Shown in pieces: positions 32,807-45,106 of a stretch of DNA of 64,000 bases. Source of the DNA: Echiichthys vipera (Eukaryota > Chordata > Actinopteri > Perciformes > Trachinidae); assembly GCA_963691815.1 (NCBI GenBank), contig OY829646.1, positions 28,549,772 to 28,613,771 on the forward strand. Direction: 5' to 3'. Under the pieces are notes generated by a model that worked only from the letters and a program-made list of their open reading frames with translations, did no database searches and was not told the DNA's origin. Numbering within the stretch: position 1 is the first letter of the stretch; each line of letters opens with the position of its first letter. Both the position numbers and the translations under genes were made by a program.

Positions 32807-33190
32807 TTAGTGCTCTATTGAGTCTTCACAACAGTTGTTGGAGTCACAGGAGGCCATTTGTGAACAGTTGTTCTTTGAGGTTAGATTGTTGAATCTCCTG
32901 GGAAGGGATGAAAAGGCAGCATTGTAAATTGGAGATAAGTGGTGTCCCAGACCTCCTCTGTTTAGCAATGTTTTCTCTATTTTTACATAGTTGGCTTCTT
33001 TTACTCCTCTTTCAAACCATCAGTCCTCTCTGTCCAGGATGTGGACATCAAATGAGTGGGCTTTCTCCTTTAGATGTAAGTGGACAGCAGAGTCCAGGCC
33101 TGAGGAGTTAGCTCTCCTGTGTTAGGCCATGCATTTATGCAGTGGTTGTTTTATTTCTCCAATGTACAGATCTTTGCATTCCTCGTTGCA
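32807..33190 (-). pseudogene. PLE GIY-YIG endonuclease remnant (copy B)
   Basis: The minus strand reads CNEECKDLYIGEIKQPLH, then MA-stop in place of MAQ, then HRRANSSGLDSAVHLHLKEK. A further TGA follows before WFERGVKEA, and it continues to HHLSPIYNAAFSSLPRRF. Two nonsense changes and 5' truncation leave only the endonuclease C-terminal part. Confidence 0.85.
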
Positions 33191-33208
33191 TTATCATTAT
33201 CATTATCA
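33190..33208. repeat. (TTATCA)n at PLE copy B truncation point
   Basis: About three TTATCA units lie exactly where the PLE copy stops. Confidence 0.8.
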
Positions 33209-36200
33209 GGCAATCTCTGACAGTGAGTTGATTCATCTAATATTGTAGGCTAATAGATAACTAGTATTGTTTTAAAATAAACAGCTGGAAACAAAAGTAC
33301 GCAAGCAAAGCACTTGAAGCTTAAGATCAACATTGTGAGTTTTGAAAGTTCAAGGTTCAGCCTGCATTTCTTTTCCTTTAAAAGAGCACTAACGCCTACT
33401 TCTCTCAATGCATACCAGGATGGATGTCTTCCATGTACCCCATGAACCTGAACAGGTATATTCGGGTACAATAAATGGATGCATGGAAATGATTAATGGA
33501 GTCTGACATAATTAGGAAAAGCTCCATGCTCTCTCCCCTCTTTGGTTTTGTAAGTTTTCCCTCTTAAATTTACACTATTTAATTATGTTGTCAAAAAATG
33601 TGTTGTGTTGTAATGACACCCATGTAGCACTCGTTGCACTGTTGTTCTTTGTGCCCTTGTGACACTGCAGCAAAGAAGCACCATGTCTGATTCCGTACTT
33701 ACTTGCTTGTGGTAAATTATAGGACTGAGACCATAGTTTTAATTGACTAGATCAGCTGAGGATATTTACACTTCTAAATTACACTTCTAGTTGAGAAGCT
33801 TGTGAAAGCCTAGAGTGTGGCAACACAACATTGTATGGATGGTGTTATTGCTCTCTCCAGAAGTTTCAAAAGTAAGATTTATTTATTTGTAGATCAGTTG
33901 TAATGATACAGGTGTAGAATGTAAATAAGGTGAAATGATACCGAAGTCATACCTGATGATATCATACCCTTTAAAATAAATCAATAATATATACCTTATA
34001 GAAGTGTTGTATTGTGCCTTGTTGGCCCCAATAAGGCAATTACAATGCAAAGTGATAACTAAGTGATGGATAATTTGGAACGTGACCAGATTAACTGTAT
34101 ATCATCTGATTATGTTATGTTTAAACTGCAGACAAGAATGGATAAAAAATAATTACCAACACTCACATATCTTTAAGCACCATTACACAGCCTAAGAAAA
34201 ACTTTAGGCAGCAGCAAGTAAAATGACAGAAAGAGAACTTCTGTATGATGGATAGTCAGTGTAGACTTTTGCCCAAAAAACTGATGTTTATTTCAGAAAC
34301 TTTGCCTTCTGCAATACAATATAAATGATTTGCATTGTACAATAATGAGAGAGCTCTGGAGCACCAGAGGCCAAATTATTTGGATTAAATATAATCTCAA
34401 TTAGGTCAGCCCTTGCCTTGTAGGTCAGATTTAATCAGTGAGGACTCAATTGTCCATAAAATCAGGCTTAATGCAAAACTTCAAAATCAATTGAAATTTT
34501 AGGCGCTGATTAGTTATTTGCCTTTATCAATATTCTCTGTTGAAGTTATACAGCAACTGCTTATTTGAATTTAATAACCAAATTCGAATATTCTGCCTCA
34601 TAAGATCATCGGAATATTATGCAAAAGGCTCCAGGGAGCATATTGCAGTGTGAGTTGCGTTCCTTGAAATGGCAGAACGCTTGGAAGGTGCTAATTTCCT
34701 TTCCCCAGAGGTAAAGAGGACAGCAATCCTTTACCTTCATTATAACGCAGATGCAATGATGAACTCCTTGTCTTAGAGGCAAGTCATTTAACCTTCTCTT
34801 ACCCCAGCTATGCCGTTTGTCAAAGCACAGTCATGCCATGACGATGCCAGAGGAGAGCTAGAGGGATGAATGTCATATGAAAGTCAATGGACAGAAAAGA
34901 ATTAAGATGGCAGTTCAAGACGGATTTTATACAGTGGAGCTTGTGATTAGAAGGCCCTACAAAGCACATGACCACAGGGGACTTAATCACATGGAAAATA
35001 TAGTTAAAGATGAAGCGGCATAGAACAGAAAAGAAAAGAAAAGTAAAGGAGACAATTGCATGGGCAGGGTTTTAAGCTCATAATGACTTAGATATATGCA
35101 TTCTGGGTGAAAACTGATGATTAAATACTAAAGCACTGTTTTTGCCTTTCCTTGTTACATTATTTTTCTCACTCATAGGCTTCAAGTTTGATTGAGGCAG
35201 TGTTAAATGTTATGGGCAAACACAAGTGATACCCACAGTATAGGTGGTTAGGTTACAGTGTACAGTATGATGCTGGCACAGTTGCCCCTGAACAGCAATA
35301 AGTGAGTAGAGAAAGTAGATGGATGGATATGTGGGAAATTATTAATGGGATCGGAAATATAAAGATTTTTTCTTACGGTGAATTTCAATTTGAAAGTCAG
35401 CCTTGGTTATAGCCTTAGTTTTACTCAACATAGATCCACACTGCACTGTAGCCTGATTTGTCATCCAAAATTTTAATTAATTTCCAGAAAGTTGGCAAAA
35501 GAAAGTTCAAATGAATACATGTACGGCACTTTGTCACAATTTATTTTTATTAATACATCAAACTTTCTGACTAAATAGCAATATTTCAACTTTTGTTCAA
35601 ATTTCCAACATTTCCACTCCACTTTTTGAGGTGCGAGCAAATTAAAAAAATGCACATTAAATAAAGACAGGTGGATGTAAAATCCACTTTGTGTCATCGT
35701 TTTACAGTTTTGCGAGGTTATATTATGTCTGTTGGTTGTGTCCAATTTATTCCTGATGAAACCTGCTTTTTCTATCAGTATTTCAGGTGAAAAGGTACTA
35801 CAACTAACAGACGGTTCCAATGATCCTCTTTTGGTGTTTGCACAGTATGAGTCAGATCACAACTTTGAATATTCATAACACTTCATTATTTATAACAGAA
35901 TTAAAACAATAAAGTAATGAACTGAACTAGTGAATTCAAGCAAATTACAGCACATGTGACTGCATATATCTTAGTGTTTACTGCTTGTATTTGTTTTTGC
36001 TTATTGTGATCAATTCCCAATTGGAGATGGTCCCAATAACATAAAATGGACACAAGTTTTTGACACAAGTGATGATATTCATTCTGGGCGATAGACAGAG
36101 ATATAAATATTCATATCTGCACAGAGTAGCAGGAAAGTGACATATACAAACTGTTTTTTTTGTTGCCCTGAGTGCATGGTATATTTCAATACCTTCATAT

Positions 36201-37711
36201 TGTTTTTAAGGTCAGAGGCTTGTCATTTGAATTGTGTATATATAAAAATGTAGAGATTTGGAGAAGGGCAGTTACAGCAACAAGCAATTATCAGTGCACT
36301 CAGTCAGTGAGACTAGATGTGAGAGAATGAACACATTAATCATTGTTATCATGACTGGTACTAGTATCAGTCCACTGCAGTATGTGGGTTGCATTAATGT
36401 GAGTGGGACTGCACGTACATTTGTGAAAAGGGCTACACAATTTATTAAATGACTCAGTCTATGAGAGAAGAGCTACATCTTTGTAGGTGTGCATTAACAG
36501 GTTATTCTGTTACCAAACCACGTGTGAGAAAATACAGAAGAAGAAGAGAGAGTGCAGGGAGTTCATATCGTGAAACAAACTGTTGAATTATTTACTATGA
36601 TAATGATGATGCAAGAGGATGAGTTGGAGGAGAATATCCTTGTTGAGGACCTCAGCCCACTCAACTCCCATCCTAGAACATGAGACAACGGGAATGGGAT
36701 CAGTAGTTACACGAAAGAGTTAAGGAGAGGCCCGAGGCTGTACTTTAAAGAGAAATCAAAAGTGTTGTCTGAAGTCATTCCAAACATGCAGGGTGTTTTG
36801 ATATGTAATGTTTAGAGTTTCTTTAGTTTGTTTCCAGCAATCTCTCATCAGTATTTTTTTTTTGCATCAAAGTTAAAATCTTACAGAAATATAGATGACT
36901 TTGATGTAATTATATTTACCTGGGTTGACTGGAATTTGGTCATTATTAAAACTATGTGTACGCTAACTGCATACTACAGCCTTTTTCGATCAAAATGTCA
37001 CAAAACCTTCAAAAGATAATGAAGGATTATTTATCTAACAAACAATGTAGGGCTGCTACATTTTTGCTAATGCTTGTCAGATGTTGCGCCTCTCATTAAA
37101 TACTCACAGCCATCATAACCTTTGTAAAAAGTACTGTCAAGAGCACACTTTAGCATTTCTGACTAATAATTGGGTGCTAACAGGTCGTGTTTGGATACGC
37201 TTAAAAGCAGTTGAGTTTCTAGCACCTCCTGCGTGTTGTCCTGCATATTTTATAATCTCTATCATTAAATGAAAAATGATGGGGAACCAGGCCATGCATT
37301 GTACACTTTGTTTAATATGTTGTACCCTTGTAAACAATAAATAAAGAATAAAATAACAAGTGATTAATGTAATTTAAAAAAACAGGTAAGAACACGCTGG
37401 AAAAACAAAAGACAGATCCAGGAATATAATTAGAAGACATGATGCTTTTGAGGAACCCCTGCACATAAAGCAAACTATTTCTGAAACGGAGCAGAACGCT
37501 GTAATCACATACTGCTGACCCTGAACACCTACAATATGTTTTAAATGTTGTTGCCGACCTGCACTGTACATACCACTGCACCCTCACTGAAGGAAACGCA
37601 CAGATCTAAATAATACAATTAATGATGGCTGAATTTAACATAGCTCTTTCAGTTTTAGGGTGAGACTTGAATAAAATGGAGCCATCCTCAGTGTTATTGG
37701 TAACACTCCGC
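33209..37711. other. Non-coding DNA, possible conserved-type block at 34330-34830
   Basis: No gene or transposon end was recognised. About 34330-34830 has balanced, non-repetitive AT-rich sequence with AATTA, TTATGCAAA and TAATCAG words. It lacks the decayed-repeat look of its surroundings and could be a regulatory element; this is only an impression. The minus-strand open frame 35473-35820 has no recognisable domain. Confidence 0.4.
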
Positions 37712-37955
37712 ATCGGTTGTCTCCGGGTTCCTCCCACAGTCCAAAGACATGCACGTATTAGGTTAATTGATGACTTTAAATTGCCGTGGTGTGAATGTGA
37801 GTGTGAATGCTTGTCTGTCTCTATGTGCCCTGCGATAGACTTGTGTCCTGTCCAAGGTGGACCCAACCTCACGCCCAATGTCAGCTGGGATCTGCTCTAG
37901 CCCCACATGACCCTGTTAGGGACAAGTGGTTGAAGATGATGGAGGGATGGATAAT
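37712..37955 (+). mobile_element. SINE, 5'-truncated
   Basis: It shares GGTTCCTCCCACAGTCC, AAAGACATGCACGT, TGCGATAGACTTG, CTCACGCCCAATGTCAGCTG and a GATGGAGGGATGGATAATG tail with the SINE at 17831-18135. The tRNA-like head is absent. Confidence 0.75.
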
Positions 37956-38744
37956 GAAATGGACACTTAGTACAATAAATTATTAACACAAACGGTATAC
38001 ACAAATCTGAACTATGTTAATGTTGCTGTGAGTCAAGTCTCCAAACAAATTTCCTGTATTATTGTAGATATTCTATTTATATTGTGTTTATATAGTTCAT
38101 CAATGAAAATAACACAATAGATGTTTTGGAACTTTTGTTCACAGTGGAATTGCATGAAAAACCGATGTGCATAAGCATGGGAATTACAGAGCATGATTTG
38201 CATTTTGTATATTCGTCCCTATAAATTCATGTAAGGAAAAGTAATGGCTATACATCCAGTTCAAAAAGGCTACTTTGGGGACTACCTTGGCTCACTATTC
38301 CTATTGTTGCTCGTTGGTTTAAGGCTTTGTTTGCAGGAAACACATCTGTTTCACACCCCCTGTTCTTAAAAAGATTTCCGTCCAAACAGCCTTGGCTCTA
38401 GAAATATCTGTTCCGCACAAAATCTTATTGAAACTGAGCTAAAACGCTGTAGTACACATGCCAGGCCTGTATGTGGCACTGTATCTCTGCCACAGAAATA
38501 CACCAACAATGGAGAAGAAGAGATACTTTTGTCATTGTGTGTGCACCATGCATGCCTTCAATATTGTGTCAACAACACCCGCCCAACTCTTCCTCTGATT
38601 GGCTTACTTAGGATAAGACAACATCATTTATGAATACAGACTTATAATAAGATATCATTTATAGAAAACTGAAACTGAAAAGCACGTCAGATAGTGAAGT
38701 TTTTCTAATGATTAAAAAGTTGCTTTATACATGCATATTAGGGG
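37956..38744. other. Non-coding DNA, nothing recognised
   Basis: AT-rich; no feature seen. Confidence 0.5.
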
Positions 38745-39110
38745 TGGAACGTTTTTTTTTTTTTTTTAAATCTGTCCTTTTCGGTACGCTTGTCACGGTT
38801 CGGAACACGTGTGTACCGTCCGGTTTATGAGGTGCAGCGTAGCGTAAGCCTTCTTGACCGCTGTCCTTTCTCGTATCTCAGCGTCAAATCCCGGCGCGCT
38901 GGGAGACTTGCTCCATGCTCTCCCTGTAGGCGCGCGGCCACAACGCACGGTCCCGCTACACTCTTCTTCGTGGGTTTCTGAATTCTCTTGGCAACAGCTT
39001 GCTAGGCTCCGCTCTTTTATTGTTCTCAATTGTTTCTGTGTGGTTAAATCCGTGGTTAGATCACCACCGCAATGTTTCTTTCTACTCTGAAAATAGAAAG
39101 GTTGTCACAG
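38745..39110. mobile_element. Probable hAT-like transposon fragment (GC-rich)
   Basis: GGGGTGGAACG and a T run are followed by CGGTTCGGAACACGTGTGTA and a CG-rich stretch (GGCGCGCTGG, GGCGCGCGGCC) that stands out from the AT-rich surroundings. The CGGTTCGGTACACGTGTGTACCG-like centre recalls termini of fish hAT elements. Ends and target duplication were not found. Confidence 0.35.
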
Positions 39111-39261
39111 AAAACCGTCAGTTAACCAGGGAAAGAGGATAAGCTGAGAAGGCATTTTCAGAAAAATCATGCTACTCTACATTTATGTTACGTTAATTTG
39201 TGTCAATCCAGTTTTTGATGAATAAACTAATGTTTCATATGTGCTTGTCAGCCTGGTAAAG

Positions 39262-39385
39262 TTACTGAAGTAATCAGATAAATATAGTGCAGTAAAAAGT
39301 AGAATATTTCCACTGATTTTTAGTGGAGTAGAAGAATAAGGTAGCATGTAAATAAAATACTCAAGTAAAAGTAAAAGAGCGCCTC
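39262..39385. mobile_element. hAT-like non-autonomous element end
   Basis: AAAGTTACTGAAGTAATCAG, AAATATAGTGCAGTAAAAAG, TTAGTGGAGTAGAAG and ATACTCAAGTAAAAGTAAAA follow the word order of a repeat common in fish. The related end at 52380-52535 has the same order. The superfamily is from memory and tentative. Confidence 0.5.
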
Positions 39386-41381
39386 ACACTTGGACTATAG
39401 TCCAATAATTGAGTGAAAACCTCTGGTTAAAAGGTATGTTCATTTAACAAGGATTGCTATATGAGCTTGTTGCTTTGAGGCCTATGACTACTATTTACAT
39501 TGATTAAAATAAACACAATATATGTACTCCTATGTCTCTGCATTGTTTTACAATATCCATTAATGTGATGCTTATATTATTCCGGCCCCTCAAATTACTT
39601 GAATATCCCTGATATAGCCTATTTCAGTCAGTTCAGTGATTGCTGTTTGTGTGCATTTTAGTGAAGGAAAACCTATTTTATTCATTTTTTCAAGAATTGA
39701 TAATGTATAAGTGATTATATTCTTACCTAGAAGGCAAACAATTGTTTACCCTTTTGCCAAATAAATATATAAATGTGTAAATGCAGCAATGTCTTTCCTA
39801 CTGTTTAAAAATATCCGTTCACTTTAATTTAAGATTATTAATCCCTCAACAAGCTACCTCATTATTTCAGTTTTTGCATGATTGCATGACATGTCCTTAT
39901 AACAATGGGAAGAGTTACCAATAAGATTACTTGTTACTGAAAAAAAGTTATGCCTTTAGAAATGTTGTTATCCCCATCACTGTTTAACAGTGGATTTGAG
40001 AGGGTAACCTTCCCAAAGTGCAAGGTTCATTACAGATGAAGAAATGCAAAAACAAGCAGCACAGAAGAGGTAAAGAACAAATTGTTGCATAGAAGTTTGT
40101 CACATATTTTATATTATGTATCCATTATAACAGCCTAAACTGTTTGATCTACTGCAGCAGCCTAGCCTGATATCAGACAGAATTGTCAACCAGTTTCAAT
40201 CTGTTTCCATTTTCAGTCTGACATTTCCTGCTCTCTGACTGATTTCCATGGGGGAGAGGATTTGATTACCCCTAACCAATCACAAGCTGAGCTGTGAGTT
40301 GATTGTGCAGCTTTTCTAGACTTTCCAAATGTTATAAGATGGAAACAATTAGATTCTGATATTGAAACGAGTCATTTTTGGAGGTTGCGACGGTCAAAAC
40401 AATTTATCCACTGTCTCACAGCTGCAACAGTAGCAACCATAGACTCTATGGTAACAACAGAGCAGGTTAGAGGGAGCACTGTGGAGCCTACGCTGTTGCT
40501 ACTAACTTGGTTTTGATTAGCCACAGCTTAAAAATGGTGTTAGTCCCAGCCATGTCGCTGATAATATGTAATGTTCTGATGTATCTGATTCACCAGATGA
40601 CTGTAAGCCATGCATATAGAAATGACAGCGTTGGTCACTTGTCCAAATCCTTTAAATGGCAAGCAACTTCCTGCAGTTTTGTGAGCAAAGACAGTATGAC
40701 ATTGCTATATTGCAAACAATTTAGGAATGTGCTGTACTTCAACAAATAATGAGGCTTGCAGAAAAAAAGCCTGTGTCACAATGTTAACTTTTGAAAAAAA
40801 TAATAATATAAAAGCTCAAAGCTGAAATGTTATGATCAGTGTAAATAAAACACTGATACAGACAAGTGAGGCGAGAACTCACTTTTCTATGTTTTTGCTC
40901 ATGTCTAATTGGGTTAATTAATCTCACTGCAGATATGGAGCATAATGAGATTAAACATCACCAATAGTAGTGGACTTTTCCAGCCCATCAGATTTACACT
41001 TCAGTCTCAAGCGATCTGTTTATTTTCAATTAGGTCTAAAATGAGGAATGTTCTGGCAGAGTGTGGGGGAGAAACAGCACCTCTCTGTAAGCATGCCATG
41101 GCCTGCTGCTCATGTTCAGTCATCTTCTGTGGTAACTCCTACTTCCTAAGCCTTACTCCCAAACACAATTTTAACCAATTTTTAATAGGGAAACCATGCA
41201 ACAATTTTATAAAAGGTATGAAAAGGCATGAAAATGTGTCTTTACAGATAAAATACAAGCCACATATACTGCGTCTTTTCTTGCTTATTGATGCATGTAT
41301 AAAAACAGAAACAAGCAACACACTTCAATTGAGCTTTGCATACAACTGAGATGGTAAAGTCTACTTGTGTTAGAAGAAGAA
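39386..41381. other. Non-coding DNA, unassigned repeat-like stretches
   Basis: About 40165-40350 and 40380-40560 have the look of fish dispersed-repeat debris (for example TTTCCATGGGGGAGAGGATT), but I cannot name a family. No coding evidence was seen. Confidence 0.35.
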
Positions 41382-41607
41382 TTCCTTTATTAGTCCCGCA
41401 ACGGGGAAATTCAATTTTTTCACTCTATTATTGTTATACAGGTTACACACACACACAGGCCCAAAATACACACGCATGCACAGAAAAGGACCTATATACA
41501 TGCAATTAATGGAGAGAATGGAGAGCTGCCCTGAACAGTTGGGGGTTCAGTGCCTTGCTACAACAGACCCTCGGCAGTGCCCGGGAGATGAACTGGCACC
41601 TCTCCAG
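41382..41607 (-). mobile_element. 3' end of a non-LTR element or SINE
   Basis: The minus strand ends CCCCGTTGCGGGACTAATAA followed by AGGAATTC, so AATAAA sits near the terminus. Upstream on that strand lies GAGGTGCCAGTTCATCTCCC and a CACTGCCGAGGGTC block, an arrangement frequent in fish genomes. No coding part remains. Confidence 0.5.
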
Positions 41608-44225
41608 AAATGGTTCTTATTGATTGAACTTTCCAAGCCACAAGCATGCCTAACATTTATACTGTACTTTCTGAAATTTATTGAAACCAACAGCCTTAGC
41701 AACTAGAAAAGTTCCCCTTAGTAGAGTGCTGATCTCTGTCTCCCTCTTTGTTCGGCCAAGACATGTACCCCAGGATCTCTCTCTCCCATCCCATACAAAG
41801 AAAAGTCCAATCCCACTCAATTATCCATCCCTGTTCTGCTAAGTGTTAAGGGAAAAATACACACCACTGAACATGAACCTGTTGATGCGCCACCTCCCAA
41901 CAGTTGCCTCAATTTTTCCCTCATCCTTCTCCACACAGGAAAAACACTATGTCGGCCGTGTCTGTTACAGTCAAGCTGGCAATGATGCTACACAGACCTC
42001 ATCACCAGCTCGTCCCCTTTATCACAGCTCTGTGTCCAAGCCTGATGGAGTTGTTGCAGACAGATGAATATAAATTAAATTAGAGTGTTTTTGTTGCATT
42101 AGACACGTGAGTAAATTAGCAATTCATGTCACAATGATTTCTGAGTGTTTTAGTAAAGCTAGTTTCCTATATGGCCACTTGCTGTAGTACAGTTCAGTTA
42201 TGAGTGTGCTGGATTACTGTGTAATCAAACTGTGTTCACTCAGGTATCAAGAAAGCTAGGCTGGATTTCCACTTCGATTTAATTAAAGATGATCATCTGA
42301 CATACATATTTTTTAAAATACCAGATCCAACCTTAAAATTCTCAGCCATTTACCAGGAATGTGCAAATTTCATTTTTTAGAGACACAATTTCAATCATTT
42401 AATCTCAGATGGTTATTGAAGCAAACTATAAAACAAAGGCAAATAAGTATGAGCCATTTGAGGATGTTTCAGATATCCTGGCAGCTATGAGGTATAGCAA
42501 AGCGGAAATTAATGAAAAAGAAAGGAGGAAAAAACTCTCGTACTTGCCAGTACAAAGTAATTAATTCACTTAGAAAAATAACACATTTGTGCCTAAATAA
42601 GCTCACAGAACATTGGCAGACAAATAAATCAATGTGCATGAATCTGTACAAGCACATGAAACTGAATCCAAGGCGAAGAGGAAATTATTGAAAGCTTGAT
42701 GCTTGGCCTTTCTCAACCTCTATTGATCTGCTGCCTAGATGAAGGCTAGGTGAAGGACACAGCCACCAAATGGATGTAAGGAAGATGAGAGGAAGATGTA
42801 GGGGAGATGAAAAGAGATGGGGGTAAATTGTCACAGGAGGAAAAAAGCAAGTGGAGAAGATACAACAGGAGTGGAGATGGAGGAGGGGAGAAGTGGATTT
42901 GCAGGTGATTGCCAAAAAATGGGTTAGAAAGACCAGTATTAAAAGAGGGAGCATGTAGAAAGATTGAACTCAGGGGGACAGTACAAGCTCAGTATGTTAA
43001 TCACTGATATACCTGCATGTGAAGGGAGGGGAATAGACCTTTAAAATGGAATCGCATTGCTTGGCAACAACTGTGTTCCTTGTTAACTTCCTGCCAGCTA
43101 ATATCATTCACATACACTGCAACAGGAAATTAACTAGGACTGTTTTGGAATGTTTATGTTTACATCTTTGAAAAGGTCTATTGAAAAGCCTGCAAAGATT
43201 TACACAGCTATGTCTAATAATTTTGCCTCTTCATGTCTCAACACAACTTCTTGCTTCGATGTCTCGATGTCAAAGTGTGTTTTATTGATGGTTGAAGCTC
43301 ATCTTTAACTCCAGACTGCCAAGGCATCAATAAAAATTCATCACAGAAAGGAGGCAGTCAACTTCAGCCTCCACACTGACAATAAATCTGAGGGTGAGAG
43401 GGCCTTGTAGTGTATGTGAGAAAACTCATTCTTGCTGATGAGAAAGGTACATGACGCAAAAGGACACTCCATCTAAAATAGGCTTCTGTCAACACAGAAA
43501 TAGAGTCAATGGAGCAGCAGGAGAAGGGAGAGAGGGAGATGAGCAGTGACTATGAGAAGGACAGCAGAGGAGCAATTGTCTCCACAGCAGAAAATTCTCT
43601 GATCTTGTCAACAAGACACTTGGAAGGGATTAAAATGGTAGGGAGGTGGACAATTGAGAAATAGACTAAGGTGTAAAAAGTGGAACACTGGAAGAAAAAA
43701 TATGGTGGAGGAGAAATAACAGCTGCTACTGCAGTCTGAGAGTGAGTGAAAACACCAAGAAGATTAATTCCTGATGACCTTGTGTTCTGTAGGCGATCCC
43801 ACAGTCAACTGACCTTTGCATGTCTCACCATTTTACCTAGCTTTAATGTTTGTGGTAGAAATTTTAGCCGCTTTTTTAAATTTTTGTTGCTCATCTTTTC
43901 ACCTGTGACAATACCAGTGATGCTGTTATACATCACTATTTGACAATGGAGACCCCGGACTGTTGAGCAATTGAAGTTGTACATAAATTAAGAATGGAAA
44001 AGAATTCCACCTACACTTCAACAATTAGTGTCCTTAGTTCCCAAAGGATTATTGAGTGATGGCAGGAATTAAATTCAAAATGAGTAAAATATTTGCAAAA
44101 ATACCCCAATAAAGTTGGTCAGTTTGAAAATTAGATATGTTGTCATTGCAACGTATTCAATTCAATGTAGGTTGAAAAGTATTTGCAAATCATTGTATTC
44201 TGTTTTTATTTACGTTTTTATACGT

Positions 44226-44226
<1 letters not shown>
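41608..44226. other. Non-coding DNA, nothing firm
   Basis: About 43020-43200 (TTGCTTGGCAACAACTG, then CTGCAACAGGAAATTAACTA) resembles a dispersed fish repeat without clear ends. A purine-rich stretch lies at 42770-42960. No exon was recognised. Confidence 0.4.

Positions 44227-44261
<35 letters not shown>
44227..44261. repeat. (CA)n microsatellite
   Basis: About 17 CA units. Confidence 0.95.
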
Positions 44262-44620
44262 GCCAACATTAATAACAAGGGCTACATCAGCCGAGTGTGG
44301 ACTTCTGTTTCTTAAAATAACAAAAATAGGAGAGACTATTTACCTTTAAGCTCTTTAACCATAATATTAATGCAAATGTGCTTTTTAGTTGTTTTTAAAT
44401 GGGTGGAACTTTGGATGGGACTTGAGTCCTTGTGCGATGTAGATATCGAGGTGGGGACGTTTATATACTGCAATTTAACAGTCTACATCCATTGTCTTAC
44501 CTAATGGCTGTCTGTTTACTGTGAAGACTGTCTATGTTTCATACGAAAAGGATATTGTAACATTAATGTTATCAATATTGAAACATTTCTCTGTCATATG
44601 AATATTACAAAATAATCATT
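44262..44620. other. Non-coding DNA, nothing recognised
   Basis: AT-rich flank of PLE copy C. Confidence 0.5.
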
Positions 44621-44811
44621 CAACAATGTAACCTCAAAGAACAACTGTTTACAAATGGCCTCCTGTGACTCCAACGACTTGTCGTTAAGACCCAATAAAG
44701 CACTAACGAAGTCGAAACCAACTTCTCACCAACAACTGTCATTCTAACAGCGGTCGTTGACACTTCGATCACAAAGGGTTCCAGTGACATCATCGGCCCT
44801 GTGAAAGGTTA

Positions 44812-44958
44812 GGGTGCACTCACGGACAGGCAAGAAGCATTCGCGCGAGGCCCAGGCAATGTGAGTACAAACGGGCCTGGCCAGCGGGGGGAGAGGTAGG
44901 GGGGGACACGTACCCTAAAGCCCGCGGCTCGGTACGGACGGACAGTGTGAGTGCACCC
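44812..44958. mobile_element. 147-bp Harbinger-type MITE
   Basis: The ends GGGTGCACTCAC and GTGAGTGCACCC are a 12-bp perfect inverted pair, flanked by TTA (44809-44811 and 44959-44961). The right end in reverse (CACTGTCCGTCCGTACC) matches the left end of the Harbinger element at 31683 (CACTGTCCATCCGTACC). The two therefore share termini and probably transposase. It is too short to encode protein, and its interior is GC-rich. Confidence 0.85.
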
Positions 44959-45024
44959 TTAAATACCTGGATCTCAATACCAGTTAGTTGGACCAGTCCC
45001 AGCCTGGTCAGATGCGTACATGAA

Positions 45025-45067
45025 CTGATAAAACCCCTTGGATGAGAGGTGAAACGTCTTCCTAGAC
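45025..45067 (+). ncRNA. Hammerhead-ribozyme-like core (PLE copy C)
   Basis: It reads CTGATAA, a CCCCTT/GAGAGG block, GAAAC and then GTCTTCCTAGAC. As in copy A plus, the CTGATGA box has lost its G, so activity is unlikely. Confidence 0.35.
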
Positions 45068-45106
45068 AAATAACCAAGTCCAGTTGCTTTTGAATGAAAT
45101 TGCTTT

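Larger units (their letters stand above)
31390..33190 (-). mobile_element. Penelope-like element copy B, 5'-truncated, interrupted by a Harbinger element
   Basis: From its 3' end at 31390 (CTGTGAATGTTCTC) the copy matches the minus arm of copy A, up to GCATTCCTCGTTGCA at 33190. There it stops inside the endonuclease domain next to a TTATCA simple repeat. A 1124-bp insertion (31683-32806) splits it. Truncation at the 5' side fits target-primed reverse transcription. The sequence is clearly more diverged than the two arms of copy A. Confidence 0.9.
44621..45106 (+). mobile_element. Penelope-like element copy C, only the 3' end
   Basis: It starts at TTCAACAATGTAACCTC, equivalent to the last codons of the PLE frame. 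It runs through the 3' non-coding region (AAGTCGAAACCAACT, GACATCATCGGCC) to TTGCTTTGGG. The order matches copy A plus strand apart from a 147-bp insertion. Extreme 5' truncation leaves no useful coding sequence. Confidence 0.9.
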
